This document shows, piece by piece, positions 40,683 through 49,878 of a stretch of DNA of 64,000 nt. Position 1 is the stretch's first letter, and each line of letters begins with the position of its first letter. The DNA comes from Streptomyces adelaidensis. Lineage in GTDB: Bacteria > Actinomycetota > Actinomycetes > Streptomycetales > Streptomycetaceae. The position numbers were made by a program, and so were the translations under genes. Location: the NCBI RefSeq assembly GCF_016598475.1, contig NZ_JAEMUX010000008.1, positions 1 through 64,000 of the forward strand, in the 5' to 3' direction. Below the pieces are notes generated by a model that worked only from the letters and a program-made list of their open reading frames with translations, searched no databases and had not been told where the DNA came from.

Positions 40683-41002
40683 CGCTTTAAGGCTCCGTCC
40701 TCCTCGGTTTCGGAGGACAGTAGTGACCCGCGACGACCAGCGTCATTACATCTGAGCGAGAATTGAGCATAACGATCTGGTAGCCGGACGGACACTGCAC
40801 GTAACAGGCTTGCGCGGGGCCGTTTCGGCTGGGTTACGGAACCCGCGTGGAACCTGTACGGCCTTGACGGCGTCCTCACTCATCAGTGTGACTGCGAACG
40901 GGCCGATGCGCGCGTGCCCGAGATGCGGATCCGCGTAATGTGTGCCAGCCGAGACGCACAAATGACCGAAACGCATGATCTGCCGAACCGGAAGGGGCCG
41001 GA
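40683..41002. promoter_or_regulatory. Divergent gluA / response-regulator control region
   Basis: These 320 nt separate gluA (minus) from the response regulator (plus) and hold no gene. The gluA side is AT-rich for this genome (40740-40790). TTGACG at 40864 is a possible -35 element for the plus-strand two-component operon. GGAAGGGGCC just before 41003 is its ribosome site. Confidence 0.5.
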
Positions 41003-41689
41003 ATGCGGCTGCTCCTCGTCGAGGACGACAACCACGTCGCCGCCGCCCTGTCCGCGGTCCTGGCCAGGCACGGCTTCGACGTCACGCACGCCCGCAGCGG
41101 CGAGGAGGCGCTCCAGGCGCTCGTCCCGGAAGGGAACGGCTTCGGGGTCGTACTGCTCGACCTCGGCCTGCCCGACCAGGACGGCTACGAGGTCTGCGGC
41201 AAGATCCGCAAGCGCACCAGCACCCCGGTGATCATGGTGACGGCCCGCGCCGACGTACGCTCCCGGATCCACGGCCTCAACCTCGGCGCCGACGACTACG
41301 TGGTCAAGCCGTACGACACCGGCGAGCTGCTCGCCCGTATCCACGCCGTCGCCCGCCGCCGGGCCCCCGACGCGGCCGCGGTACCCGGTGACAGCGGGCT
41401 GCGCCTTGGTTCCGTGCTCATCGAGCTGCCCACCCGCCAGGTCAGCGTGGAGGGCTCGGTCGTGCAGCTGACCCGCAAGGAGTTCGATCTGCTCGCGCTG
41501 CTGGCCCAGCGGCCCGGGGTGGTGTTCCGCCGGGAACAGATCATCAGCGAGGTGTGGCGGACCAGCTGGGAAGGGACCGGCCGCACCCTTGAGGTGCACG
41601 TCGCCTCCCTGCGCTCCAAGCTGCGGATGCCCGCCCTGATCGAGACGGTGCGCGGGGTCGGCTACCGGCTGGTCGCCCCGACGCCGTAG
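41003..41689 (+). CDS. OmpR-family response regulator
   Basis: This 228-residue regulator has a receiver domain with LLVEDDN, phospho-acceptor Asp53 (VVLLDLGLPDQDGY) and VVKPYD. Its C-terminal winged helix (about 130-225) has LTRKEFDLLALLAQRPGVVF and the GTGRTLEVHVASLRSKL recognition region, then VRGVGYRL. It forms a two-component pair with the kinase that begins 9 nt after its stop. The signal is unknown. The neighbours, gluABCD and a TAXI-type binding protein, suggest a transported small molecule. Confidence 0.9.
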   Translation: MRLLLVEDDNHVAAALSAVLARHGFDVTHARSGEEALQALVPEGNGFGVVLLDLGLPDQDGYEVCGKIRKRTSTPVIMVTARADVRSRIHGLNLGADDYVVKPYDTGELLARIHAVARRRAPDAAAVPGDSGLRLGSVLIELPTRQVSVEGSVVQLTRKEFDLLALLAQRPGVVFRREQIISEVWRTSWEGTGRTLEVHVASLRSKLRMPALIETVRGVGYRLVAPTP

Positions 41690-41698
41690 CGTGCCCGC

Positions 41699-43114
41699 GT
41701 GCGCACTCGTCTTCTCCCGCTGCTCATCGTCCTGATGGCCGCCGTGCTGCTGGCACTCGGCGTCCCCCTGGCCGTGAGTCTGGCGGCCGCGCGGCAACAG
41801 GAGGTGGTCGTCGACCGCATCGACGACACGGCGCGCTTCGCGGCCCTCGCCCAGTTCGTCACCGAGTCGCCCGGCGGTTCCCGGACGAACGGCACGACCG
41901 ACGGCCGTCAGCAGACCCTGCAACGCGAACTCGACCAGTACTACCGCGTGTACGGCATCAAGGCCGGTGTCTTCTACCGGGCCGGAAACGGCCGGGCCAT
42001 GGCCAACGCCCCCTACAACTGGGAGGTGCCCACCGAGGGCGAGGGCCTCGCCGCGTTCGAGGAGGCGCTCCTGGGGCGCCGCCCGCACAACCCCGAACAG
42101 GTGTGGCCCTGGCAGCGCGGCCGGCTGGTCGTCGCCTCCCCGGTCATCCACGACGGCGATGTGGTCGCCGTCGTCGTCACCGACTCGCCCACCGGCCACA
42201 TGCGCTCCAAGATCCTGCGCGGCTGGCTGGTCATCGGCGCCGGTGAGTTCGCCGCGATGCTCCTCGCCGTCGGCGCCGCGCTGCGGCTGACCGGCTGGGT
42301 TCTCAAGCCCGTACGCGTCCTCGACACCACCACCCATTCCATCGCCTCCGGACGTCTGAAGTCGCGGGTCGCCGTGGCCAGCGGCCCGCCCGAACTGCGG
42401 CGCCTGGCACGGTCGTTCAACGAGATGGCCGACAACGTCGAGGACGTCCTGGAGCAGCAGCGCGCCTTCGTCGCCGACGCCTCGCACCAACTGCGCAACC
42501 CGCTCGCGGCGTTGCTGCTGCGCATCGACCTCCTCGCCCTCGAACTGCCCGAGGGCAACGAGGAGATCGCCTCCGTGCGCACCGAGGGCAAGCGCCTCGG
42601 CCACGTCCTCGACGACCTGCTCGACCTGGCCCTCGCCGAGCATGTCGAGGCCGATCTGCGGCTCACCGACGTCGGCGAGCTGGCCACCGAGCGGGTGGCC
42701 TCCTGGTCGCCGGTCGCCGACGACAAGGGGGTGACGCTGGTCGGCGACTGCCCCGCCACCACCGCCTGGGCCGACCCGATCGCCCTGTCCAGCGCCCTGG
42801 ACGCGGTGATCGACAACGCGCTGAAGTTCACACCCGCGGGGGAGAACGTCGAGGTGCGGGTCGCCTCCAACGGCGAGTTCTCCACGGTCGTCGTCACCGA
42901 CGGCGGCCCGGGACTCAGCGACGAGGAGCTGGAGCGGGTCGGCGACCGCTTCTGGCGCAGCACCGCGCACCAGAACATCAAGGGCTCGGGACTCGGGCTC
43001 TCCATCTCCCGGTCACTGATCGCGGCGGGCGGCGGCGCCATCGCGTACGCCCACCACGAGCCCCACGGGCTGAAGGTGACGGTGACGGTGCCCCGGGCGC
43101 GCCCGGCAGCGTGA
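41699..43114 (+). CDS. Sensor histidine kinase
   Basis: This is a 471-residue membrane kinase. The first transmembrane helix is LLPLLIVLMAAVLLALGVPL and the second is near 180-200. An extracytoplasmic sensor of about 140 residues lies between them. A HAMP domain, HisKA (DASHQLRNPLAALLLRIDLL, His263) and HATPase (ALDAVIDNALKFTPAG, TDGGPGLSDEE, GSGLGLSISRSL) follow. GTG at 41699 lies 9 nt after the regulator stop. The stop codon lies inside a 26-nt tandem duplication. It converges on the TAXI-type protein gene. Confidence 0.9.
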   Translation: MRTRLLPLLIVLMAAVLLALGVPLAVSLAAARQQEVVVDRIDDTARFAALAQFVTESPGGSRTNGTTDGRQQTLQRELDQYYRVYGIKAGVFYRAGNGRAMANAPYNWEVPTEGEGLAAFEEALLGRRPHNPEQVWPWQRGRLVVASPVIHDGDVVAVVVTDSPTGHMRSKILRGWLVIGAGEFAAMLLAVGAALRLTGWVLKPVRVLDTTTHSIASGRLKSRVAVASGPPELRRLARSFNEMADNVEDVLEQQRAFVADASHQLRNPLAALLLRIDLLALELPEGNEEIASVRTEGKRLGHVLDDLLDLALAEHVEADLRLTDVGELATERVASWSPVADDKGVTLVGDCPATTAWADPIALSSALDAVIDNALKFTPAGENVEVRVASNGEFSTVVVTDGGPGLSDEELERVGDRFWRSTAHQNIKGSGLGLSISRSLIAAGGGAIAYAHHEPHGLKVTVTVPRARPAA

Positions 43115-43141
43115 GCCCCCGGGCGCGCCCGGCGGCGTGAG
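43091..43141 (+). repeat. 26-nt tandem duplication across the kinase stop codon
   Basis: CCCCGGGCGCGCCCGGC begins at 43091 and again at 43117, followed each time by a/gGCGTGAG. The first copy contains the functional stop TGA at 43112-43114. The second copy repeats the last seven codons beyond it. Confidence 0.8.
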
Positions 43142-43237
43142 AGGGCCCTTCAGGCCGGTGAGAGGCCTGCCGGGCCGCCCAGGCCTGCCGGTCCTCCCAG
43201 GACTGCCATGTCTCCCAGGGCTGTGGGCCCCTACGGC

Positions 43238-44236
43238 CTACGGCTTGACCGACCGGTAGTACCGCTTGGCGCCCTTCTGCAGGAGCAAGGGGTCCGTGTA
43301 GATCGCGGTGCGCAGGTCCACCAGTTGGGCCGCGTGCACGTCCTTGCCGATCCGGTCCCGGTTCTTGATGACCATGCGGGTCAGCCACTCCGTCAGCCGG
43401 GGATCCATGTCCGCACGGGTGATGAGCAGGTTCGCCACGGTGATGGTGGGCACCGTGGAGCCCCGCAGGATGGTCGGGTAGGCGTCGGCGGGCATCACGG
43501 AGGCCCGGTAGTGGACGAAGGAGTCGTCCTCGCCGTGCAGCTTCGCCACGAGCTCGCTCCCGAGCGGGATGAACCGGAACTCGTACCCCGTGTCCGCCAG
43601 GTCGGACAGGCCCCGCGTGGGCAGTCCGCCCGACCAGATGAAGGCGTCGATCCTGCCGTCGCGGAGCGCGTCGGGGGACGTGCGGATGGTGTCGGGCCGT
43701 GACTGGATGTCCTTGTCGATGTCCAGCCCCTCCGCCGCCAGCACGCGTCCCGCTATCAGCCGTACGCCGGAGCCCTCGGGGCCGACGGCCACCCGCTTGC
43801 CCCTCAGGTCCGCGATGGACTGGATCGGCGAGGTGACCGGGACGACCACCTGCACATAGTCGTCGTACAGCCGCGTCAGGCCGCGCAGCTTCCCGGCGCC
43901 GGGCTTGTCCTCCCCCACGTACGTCTGCACGGCGTCGGCCGCTGCGATGGCGAAGTCGGACTCCCCGGTGGCCACCCGGCTGACGTTCGTCTGGGAGCCG
44001 TTGCTGGACTTCAGCTCGATCGTCAGGCGTGGCATGTCCTGGGCGATCGCGGTCTTCATCTCCTGGCCGTACTGCTGGTAGACGCCCCCGGCGGCTCCTG
44101 TGCTGAGGGTGATCGTCCCGCTCGGGGGCTGCTCGTCGGGCCACAGCAACCACGCCAGCAGCCCGAGGACCACCAGCGAAGCCACCGAGCCCAGTAGCGC
44201 CTGCCGCCTGCCGATGCGGGGGAGTACCTGGACCAT
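43238..44236 (-). CDS. TAXI-family substrate-binding protein, membrane anchored
   Basis: This 332-residue protein has one N-terminal transmembrane helix (LLGSVASLVVLGLLAWLLW) and no lipobox, so it is probably anchored outside. The TAXI (TRAP-associated extracytoplasmic) fold is shown by TLSTGAAGGVYQQYGQEM, SSNGSQTNVSRVATGESDFA, SIADLRGKRVAVGPEGSG and IDAFIWSGGLPT. TAXI proteins usually serve fused TRAP permeases (DctQM); none is visible here. It converges on the two-component system, which suggests a sensing partner instead of import. The ligand is unknown; glutamate is one ligand known in the family. Confidence 0.85.
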   Translation of the reverse strand: MVQVLPRIGRRQALLGSVASLVVLGLLAWLLWPDEQPPSGTITLSTGAAGGVYQQYGQEMKTAIAQDMPRLTIELKSSNGSQTNVSRVATGESDFAIAAADAVQTYVGEDKPGAGKLRGLTRLYDDYVQVVVPVTSPIQSIADLRGKRVAVGPEGSGVRLIAGRVLAAEGLDIDKDIQSRPDTIRTSPDALRDGRIDAFIWSGGLPTRGLSDLADTGYEFRFIPLGSELVAKLHGEDDSFVHYRASVMPADAYPTILRGSTVPTITVANLLITRADMDPRLTEWLTRMVIKNRDRIGKDVHAAQLVDLRTAIYTDPLLLQKGAKRYYRSVKP

Positions 44237-44352
44237 GCGCGAGATCCTGCCAGGTCACCGGGCGGGCGGCCAGGACGGGGGCCATCCGGTGCGAGCTCGT
44301 GACATCGGGGATGCCGGGCCCGCGCTCGACGGGCCCGGCACCGGAGATCCGG

Positions 44353-45495
44353 TCAGCGGCCGCCGGCCACGGCCGTGCGGAGGCGGTCCAGCTCCTGGTA
44401 CATGACCTCGCCCGGGCACTCCGTCGCCATCCAGTCGCGGTGGCCGCTGATCTCCGCGACGTCCTTCTGGGTGCCGTTGACCGGGTTCGTGTACGTCACG
44501 CGGGCCTGCGGGTCGACGCCGTGCTGCCGGACCAGCACCTTCACCAGCCGGGTGAGCGACTCGCGGGCGGCCTCCTTGGCGCCCTGCTCGGTGAAGGTGC
44601 CCAGCAGGGCGATGCCGAGGTTCCCGGAGTTGAAGCCGCCGACGTGGAAGGCGGTGACCAGCTTGCCGTCGGCGTCGTGGGCGGGCAGGCCGTCGTCGCC
44701 GGAGTAGCGGCCCTCGTAGATGCGGCCCGCCTCGTCGATGAGGAAGTGGTAGCCGATGTCGCCCCAGTCGTTGGTGACCGCGTGCAGCTGGTAGATCGCG
44801 CGGACCGTGGCGGCCGGGTCGGGGTCGTCGTTGGCCATGGCCGTGTGGTGCACGGTGAGCGTCTGGAACGGGTAGAACGCGGTCGGCGAGTTCTCCGTGC
44901 CGTCCGCCTTGAACCGCAGCGACTCGTCGGCGCCCCACGCCGCCCGCGACAGGTACTCGACACCCCGGACGCGGGTGGGGTCGGACGGCACGGTGACCTT
45001 CCGGCCCGGCCCGTGACGGGTGTCGAGCGCCAGCGAGCGCAGCCCGGTGGCGCCGTCGGGCGCCTTCAGCTCGTACCCGGCGGCCCGGTCGGCCGCGATC
45101 AGCAGACCGCCGCCGTTGGCCACCGAGCAGCCGCCGTCGCCGAGCGCCCGCCACTCGCCCTGGCCGCCGTCGGCGTCGCGCAGCCGGATGCCGCCGCCGG
45201 TGGTCTCGTCGGTGCCGCCCCAGCGCACGCCCACGTAGCCGATGGGGAAGGCCGCCTCGACGGGCGCCTCACCCGTGGCCGCCTCGCTGCGGGTCTTCGG
45301 GAAGGTCTCGGTGGTCGTGCCCGCCTTCGTGTCGTCCGCGGCGGTGTTCGCCGTCTCGGAGTCGTCGGTCGAGGCCATCACGGTCGGCGTGATCACGGCA
45401 CCGGCCGCGACCGCGCCGACGGCGCCGATGACGCTGCGGCGGGTCACCCGGGAGTTGGCCCGGTGGGCGGGGGAGGTGGGGGGCAGGTCGTTCAC
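44353..45495 (-). CDS. Tat-exported N-acetylmuramoyl-L-alanine amidase (PGRP family)
   Basis: This 380-residue peptidoglycan hydrolase begins with a twin-arginine signal (TRRSVIGAVGAVAAGAVI, residues 18-35). A beta-rich domain of about 120 residues follows, then the amidase_2/PGRP domain (about 180-370): RAAWGADESLR, LTVHHTAMANDD with the first zinc histidine, GYHFLIDEAGRIYEGR, and ISGHRDWMATECPGE with the second His and the Cys ligand. It would cleave the lactyl-Ala bond of the wall. GTG at 45495 has GAGGA just upstream. Monocistronic. Confidence 0.9.
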   Translation of the reverse strand: MNDLPPTSPAHRANSRVTRRSVIGAVGAVAAGAVITPTVMASTDDSETANTAADDTKAGTTTETFPKTRSEAATGEAPVEAAFPIGYVGVRWGGTDETTGGGIRLRDADGGQGEWRALGDGGCSVANGGGLLIAADRAAGYELKAPDGATGLRSLALDTRHGPGRKVTVPSDPTRVRGVEYLSRAAWGADESLRFKADGTENSPTAFYPFQTLTVHHTAMANDDPDPAATVRAIYQLHAVTNDWGDIGYHFLIDEAGRIYEGRYSGDDGLPAHDADGKLVTAFHVGGFNSGNLGIALLGTFTEQGAKEAARESLTRLVKVLVRQHGVDPQARVTYTNPVNGTQKDVAEISGHRDWMATECPGEVMYQELDRLRTAVAGGR

Positions 45496-45702
45496 GGTGG
45501 GTCCTCAATCGCTCGGGGTGGTACCTGAAGATTCAACGGAGCGTACGGAGTCGGTCACCGGGTCCGACGGCCGCCCCCTGTCGCTGATGAGGCGTCAGAG
45601 GCGCGTGGGGCGAGGGGGCTTGCCTGCGTCAGGACCGTAGGGGACGGACATGGCTGACGGGGGCGGGGCGGTGGGCCGGCGGTGGATCGGTAGGGTCGGC
45701 GG

Positions 45703-46098
45703 ATGAGTTCCTCTCCCGCCCGCCTGGTCCGCGAGTTCCACCGGGCCTTCGGCCTCGCCGCCCGCACCGCGCCCGCCGAGGTCTCGCCCGAACTGGCCGC
45801 CCACCGCGGTGAGCTGCTGGCCGAGGAGGCCGCCGAGGTCGCCGAGGTGGCGGTCGACGGCCCGCTCGACCGGCTCGCCCACGAACTGGCCGACGTCGTG
45901 TACGTGGCGTACGGGACCGCTCTCGTCCACGGCATCGACCTCGACGAGGTGATCGCCGAGATCCACCGCTCCAACATGACCAAGCTCGGCCCCGACGGCC
46001 GGGTCGCCCGCCGGGCCGACGGCAAGGTGCTCAAGGGCGACCACTACCGGGCGCCCGACGTGTCCGCGGTGCTGCGGAAGCAGGGGTGGACCGGGTGA
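45703..46098 (+). CDS. MazG-like NTP pyrophosphohydrolase
   Basis: This 131-residue all-alpha NTP pyrophosphohydrolase of the MazG/HisE superfamily has metal ligands in ELLAEEAAEVAEVAVDG (ExxE) and RLAHELADVVYVAYG (ExxD). It likely hydrolyses non-canonical or excess nucleotides; the substrate is unproven. Length is normal for a single-domain member. It stands alone between the amidase and the Ser/Thr-rich protein. Confidence 0.8.
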   Translation: MSSSPARLVREFHRAFGLAARTAPAEVSPELAAHRGELLAEEAAEVAEVAVDGPLDRLAHELADVVYVAYGTALVHGIDLDEVIAEIHRSNMTKLGPDGRVARRADGKVLKGDHYRAPDVSAVLRKQGWTG

Positions 46099-46136
46099 GC
46101 GCCCTGAACGGGTGAGCGCCCTGAACGGGCGGGTGC

Positions 46137-47027
46137 TCAGAAGCGTCCGGAGAGGAACTCGTCCTCCGAGTCGTCGGCGACGGCGGTGACGGTGTAGTGG
46201 TCGTGGGCCGCGTCGCGCCCGCCCTGGTCGTGGTTGTACTGGACCTTGAAGACGTAGGTGCCGGCGGCGAGAGTGATACCCGAATTCAACGTCATGACGT
46301 ACCCCAGCTGGTCGCTGGTGGAGTTCTGGCCCACGTCCATCTTGTCGCCCAGGGAGGTCCAGACGCCGGTGCTCGACACTCCGCCCGTCTGGATGACGCG
46401 GACGACGACCTTGAGCGAGGTGAGCGGCTTGGTGGACTTGACGGTGATGGCGCTCTGGTCCCAGTAGTCGTTGGAGTCGGCCTCCACGCTGCCGTCGGCC
46501 CACAGGTAGCCGGCCGTCGACTCCGACTCGGTGTTCTGGGTGGTCGAGCTCTTCTTCTCCTGGGTGCCGGTCGAGCCGGACGTGCCTCCCGTGGTGCCGT
46601 CCGAGCCGGACTCCGTGTCGCTGTCCGGTGTCGACTGCGCCCCGTCTCCCGTACCCGCACCCGCTCCGCCGGAGACGGGAACGTATACGACTTCGGGGCC
46701 GTCCTTGGCCGTGTCCCGCTCCTTCGGCGACGGGACGGCCGTCGCCTTCTTGGTGTCACCGTCGGAGGACTTCTTCTCGGCGGGCTTGTCGGCCGCCGTG
46801 GTCACCTTCTCGGCGGAGCCGCTGTCCCAGTCGATGGCGGCGACGGCCGCGGCGGAGCCGGCGATGACCAGGACCGCGGCGGCGGAGCCGCCGACCGCGT
46901 TCCATACCCGGCGGCCCGGCAGGAAGCCGCGGAGCGGGGTGCGGGTCTTCCGGGCGAACAGGTCGGCGAACTCGCCCTCACTGTGGTCGCTTTCCCGGTC
47001 GTCCTGGTGGGCGGGGGCGTGCGGCAT
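46137..47027 (-). CDS. Membrane-anchored Ser/Thr/Asp-rich protein of unknown function
   Basis: This 296-residue protein matches no family I recognise. A basic/acidic cytoplasmic stretch is followed by one transmembrane helix (VGGSAAAVLVIAGSAAAVAA, near residues 45-65). A long Lys/Ser/Thr/Gly-rich linker (about 75-185) leads to a C-terminal beta-rich domain of about 110 residues (YLWADGSVEADSNDYWDQSA onward) that resembles a carbohydrate-binding or Ig-like fold. ATG at 47027 follows GAGGA by 9 nt. It lies downstream of the beta-helix ATPase in the same direction, separated by A-rich tandem repeats. It could belong to the T7SS-linked locus. Confidence 0.6.
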   Translation of the reverse strand: MPHAPAHQDDRESDHSEGEFADLFARKTRTPLRGFLPGRRVWNAVGGSAAAVLVIAGSAAAVAAIDWDSGSAEKVTTAADKPAEKKSSDGDTKKATAVPSPKERDTAKDGPEVVYVPVSGGAGAGTGDGAQSTPDSDTESGSDGTTGGTSGSTGTQEKKSSTTQNTESESTAGYLWADGSVEADSNDYWDQSAITVKSTKPLTSLKVVVRVIQTGGVSSTGVWTSLGDKMDVGQNSTSDQLGYVMTLNSGITLAAGTYVFKVQYNHDQGGRDAAHDHYTVTAVADDSEDEFLSGRF

Positions 47028-47080
47028 GGAGTCGGTCCTCACGGGGTCGTCTTGCGGGGCGGGAGAGTTCGCGGATCGAA

Positions 47081-47172
47081 CTGGGCGGGTTGGAAAAGCA
47101 GACTGACTGGGTTGGGGAAACAAACGAGCTGGGTTGGAAAAACAAACGGGCTGGGGTGGCGGGTGAACCGAC
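47081..47172. repeat. 22-nt tandem repeats, A-rich
   Basis: Two near-identical 22-nt copies start at 47107 and 47129 (CTGGGTTGG..AAACAAACG core). A diverged copy with a 4-nt extension precedes at 47081 and another follows at 47151. They lie in the gap between the ATPase stop and the next minus-strand gene. The A/T content is unusually high for this genome. Confidence 0.8.
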
Positions 47173-47184
47173 CGAGTTCGAGGA

Positions 47185-49878
47185 TCAGACCGACTGCGGG
47201 ATGTCCTGCGGCCTGAGCGTCATCACGTCGGACTCCGAGGCCTCCGGCAGTTCGGCGATGCGGTAGGCCTGGCGTTCCGTCATCGCCTGGAACAGCTGGC
47301 GTGCCGTGCGGCCGTTGCCGAAGCCGCGGTCCCGGGGCATCGTGTCGAAGCGCCCGGTCAGCGCTTCGCGGGCGTCCGGGGTGAGCTCGTACTGGTGCTG
47401 CGCGGCCTGGTGCTCGACGATGCTGACCAGCTCGGCGCTGCCGTAGTCCTCGAAGAGGAGGGTGCGGTTGAAGCGGGAGGCGAGGCCCGGGTTGGAGCGG
47501 ACGAACACCTCCATCTCCTTGAGGTATCCGGCGACGATCACCACGACGTCGTCGCGGTGGTCCTCCATCAGCTTCAGCAGGGTGGCGATCGCCTCCTGGC
47601 CGAAGTCGTTCGATCCGGAGTACTGGGTGAGGGAGTACGCCTCGTCGATGAACAGCACGCCGCCCCGCGCCTGTTGGAACACGCGTGTGGTCTTGGGGCC
47701 GGTGTGGCCGACGTACTCGCCGACCAGGGCGGAGCGGTCGGCCTCGACCAGGTGGCCGCGCTCCAGGAGTCCGACGGCGGCCAGGATGCGGCCGTAGAGC
47801 CGGGCGACGGTGGTCTTGCCGGTGCCGGGGTTGCCGGTGAAGACGAGGTGGCGGCTGAGCGGGGGAGGGGCCAGGCCCATCTCCTCGCGGCGGCGCACCA
47901 TCCGCATCAGCTTCACCAGGGACGAGACGTCCTGTTTGACGCGGTCCAGGCCGGCGAGCCCGTCGAGTTCGGCGAGCAGGTCCTCGATGGTGTCCTCGGG
48001 GGGTGCCTCGGTCTCCCGTGCGGTGGTGGGCGTGTCTGTGCCCGGGTTCCCGGCCGCGGACAGGGCCTGTTCCGCGCCGGTCGGCAGGGACGGGTTCCGC
48101 ACCTCCCGGGACAGGCAGTCGTCGAACACCGGCCGGGCGCCCTTCTCCAGCGCCACGTCCTCCTCGGTGTCCCGGACCAGACAGCCGCGCAGTACGGGCG
48201 CGCCGCCGGCCGCCACATGCAGCGCCGGGAAGGCCGTGCCGTCGCTGCCCGCGCCCGCGAAGACGCAGTCCTCGAAGGTGCCGCGGGCCTTCTCGCCGAC
48301 GAACAGGCTGTTCTTGCCGGTCCGGGCCACCGTGACGGACTTGACCCGGGGCTCCGCCTGCGGGCCCACCACCAGGCCGGAGCCGGCGGCGTCCCGTACC
48401 GTGCAGCCCTCGATGCTGGGCGTGGCGCGTTCGCCGATCACCAGGCCCGCCGTACCGGTCCCGCTGATCCGGCAGTCCCGCAACACCGGTGTCGTTGCCG
48501 TGCCGCAGGAGATCCCGGCGCGCTCGGCGTCCGCGACGTCGCACTCCTCCAGGACCACCGTGCCGGTCGACTCGGTGGTGATCCCGGCCCGGCCGCGCAC
48601 CACGGAGAGGCCGCGCATCCGCGCCTCGGCCGCGCTGTCGATCCGTACGCCGGAGAGCCCGCAGTCGGTGATGCGGCCGCCCTCGACGGTGAGCCCGGCG
48701 CGGTCGGTGGCCCGGATCCCGTGCTCCGGCGTGGACGCGATACGGCACGACGTGAGCGTCACCCGGGAGTCGTCGCAGGCGTGCACCGCGCTGAAGGAGC
48801 AGGCCGTCAGGTCGCCGGCGGCCATGCGTACCTCGGAACGGTCGCCCGCCAGCAGGCCGTTCGCGCGGCTGCCGGTCACCGAGGTGCCCTCGGCGGTCAG
48901 CCGGGCGGAGCCGCGGGCCACCAGACCCGAGCCGTGCGCCCGGTCGACCTGGCAGTCCACCAGTTCGGCGCGGCTCTCGCCGTCCGCGCTGACCCCGGGC
49001 CCCGAGCCGTCCCGCAGCCGGCAGTTCAGCAGGGTCACCTCCCCGGTGCCGGAGACGGCGACGCCGTCCGTGCCGGTGCGCAGGATCTCGCAACGGGCGA
49101 GCAGGACCCCGCCGTCCGCGATCTCCCGGCCCTCCCCCTGCTCCCGGTCCTCGGGGCGCGGTGAACTGCCCAGTACGCGTACGCCCTCGGCCGCCGTCTC
49201 CGCCACGCGGCAGTCCAGTGCGGTGACGGCCGCCTCGTCCTCGACCAGCAGGCCGCTGCGGCCCGGCCCGGTGATGCGGCACTCGCGCAGCAGCGCCCGG
49301 GCGCCGCTCCGGACGCGGACACCGGACCCGGTGACCCGGCGTACGGTCAGCTCGGTGGCCTCGGCGTCGGTCCGGGAGCCGATGACGACTCCGGTGCCCT
49401 CGATGTCCTCGACCACGACCCGCGTCAGCCGGGCCGACCCGGTGGTGTTGAGGTGCACGCCGGCCAGCTCGGCCCCCGACACCCGGCAGTCCGTCAGGGT
49501 GAGGGACGCGTCGGCGCCCGCCTCGACGCGGCCGCCGGTGATCGCGCAGCCGACCAGCTCCAGGTCACCGGCGCCGGCCAGCACGGCGGGCAGGCCGGGG
49601 TCCTGGCCGGTCAGGGCGATGCCCTCGACCCGTACGCCCGGGGCGGCGACCTCCAGCACGGGCCGGCCGGGGGACGCGGCCAGCACCCGTACGGCGTGCT
49701 CCGGGCCGTCCTCGGGCAGCAGGAGCACCGCGCGGTCGAGGAGCAGGTGCTCGACGTACTCGCCCGGCGCGATCCGGATCTCGTCGCCGTCGCGGGCGGC
49801 GCGCAGGGCGGAGGCGATGCTGCGGTGCGCGCCGCGGCCCTTGGGGGCGACCCGGTGCACGGTGGCGGTGGCGGTCAC
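47185..49878 (-). CDS. Right-handed beta-helix / CbxX-type AAA+ ATPase fusion
   Basis: This 897-residue fusion starts with about 560 residues of right-handed parallel beta-helix repeats (pattern ..V..C.I......GV.V...A...L..C), more than 20 rungs by eye. The C-terminal 300 residues are a CbxX/CfqX AAA+ ATPase: Walker A GNPGTGKTTVARL near residue 678, Walker B GGVLFIDEAYSL, and GLASRFNRTLLFEDY. ESX/T7SS EccA has the same ATPase class but an N-terminal TPR domain. The GTG start overlaps the stop of the giant gene (GTGA), so the two are translationally coupled and probably act together. The ATPase may assist export of the giant protein; that role is inferred. Confidence 0.85.
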   Translation of the reverse strand: MTATATVHRVAPKGRGAHRSIASALRAARDGDEIRIAPGEYVEHLLLDRAVLLLPEDGPEHAVRVLAASPGRPVLEVAAPGVRVEGIALTGQDPGLPAVLAGAGDLELVGCAITGGRVEAGADASLTLTDCRVSGAELAGVHLNTTGSARLTRVVVEDIEGTGVVIGSRTDAEATELTVRRVTGSGVRVRSGARALLRECRITGPGRSGLLVEDEAAVTALDCRVAETAAEGVRVLGSSPRPEDREQGEGREIADGGVLLARCEILRTGTDGVAVSGTGEVTLLNCRLRDGSGPGVSADGESRAELVDCQVDRAHGSGLVARGSARLTAEGTSVTGSRANGLLAGDRSEVRMAAGDLTACSFSAVHACDDSRVTLTSCRIASTPEHGIRATDRAGLTVEGGRITDCGLSGVRIDSAAEARMRGLSVVRGRAGITTESTGTVVLEECDVADAERAGISCGTATTPVLRDCRISGTGTAGLVIGERATPSIEGCTVRDAAGSGLVVGPQAEPRVKSVTVARTGKNSLFVGEKARGTFEDCVFAGAGSDGTAFPALHVAAGGAPVLRGCLVRDTEEDVALEKGARPVFDDCLSREVRNPSLPTGAEQALSAAGNPGTDTPTTARETEAPPEDTIEDLLAELDGLAGLDRVKQDVSSLVKLMRMVRRREEMGLAPPPLSRHLVFTGNPGTGKTTVARLYGRILAAVGLLERGHLVEADRSALVGEYVGHTGPKTTRVFQQARGGVLFIDEAYSLTQYSGSNDFGQEAIATLLKLMEDHRDDVVVIVAGYLKEMEVFVRSNPGLASRFNRTLLFEDYGSAELVSIVEHQAAQHQYELTPDAREALTGRFDTMPRDRGFGNGRTARQLFQAMTERQAYRIAELPEASESDVMTLRPQDIPQSV

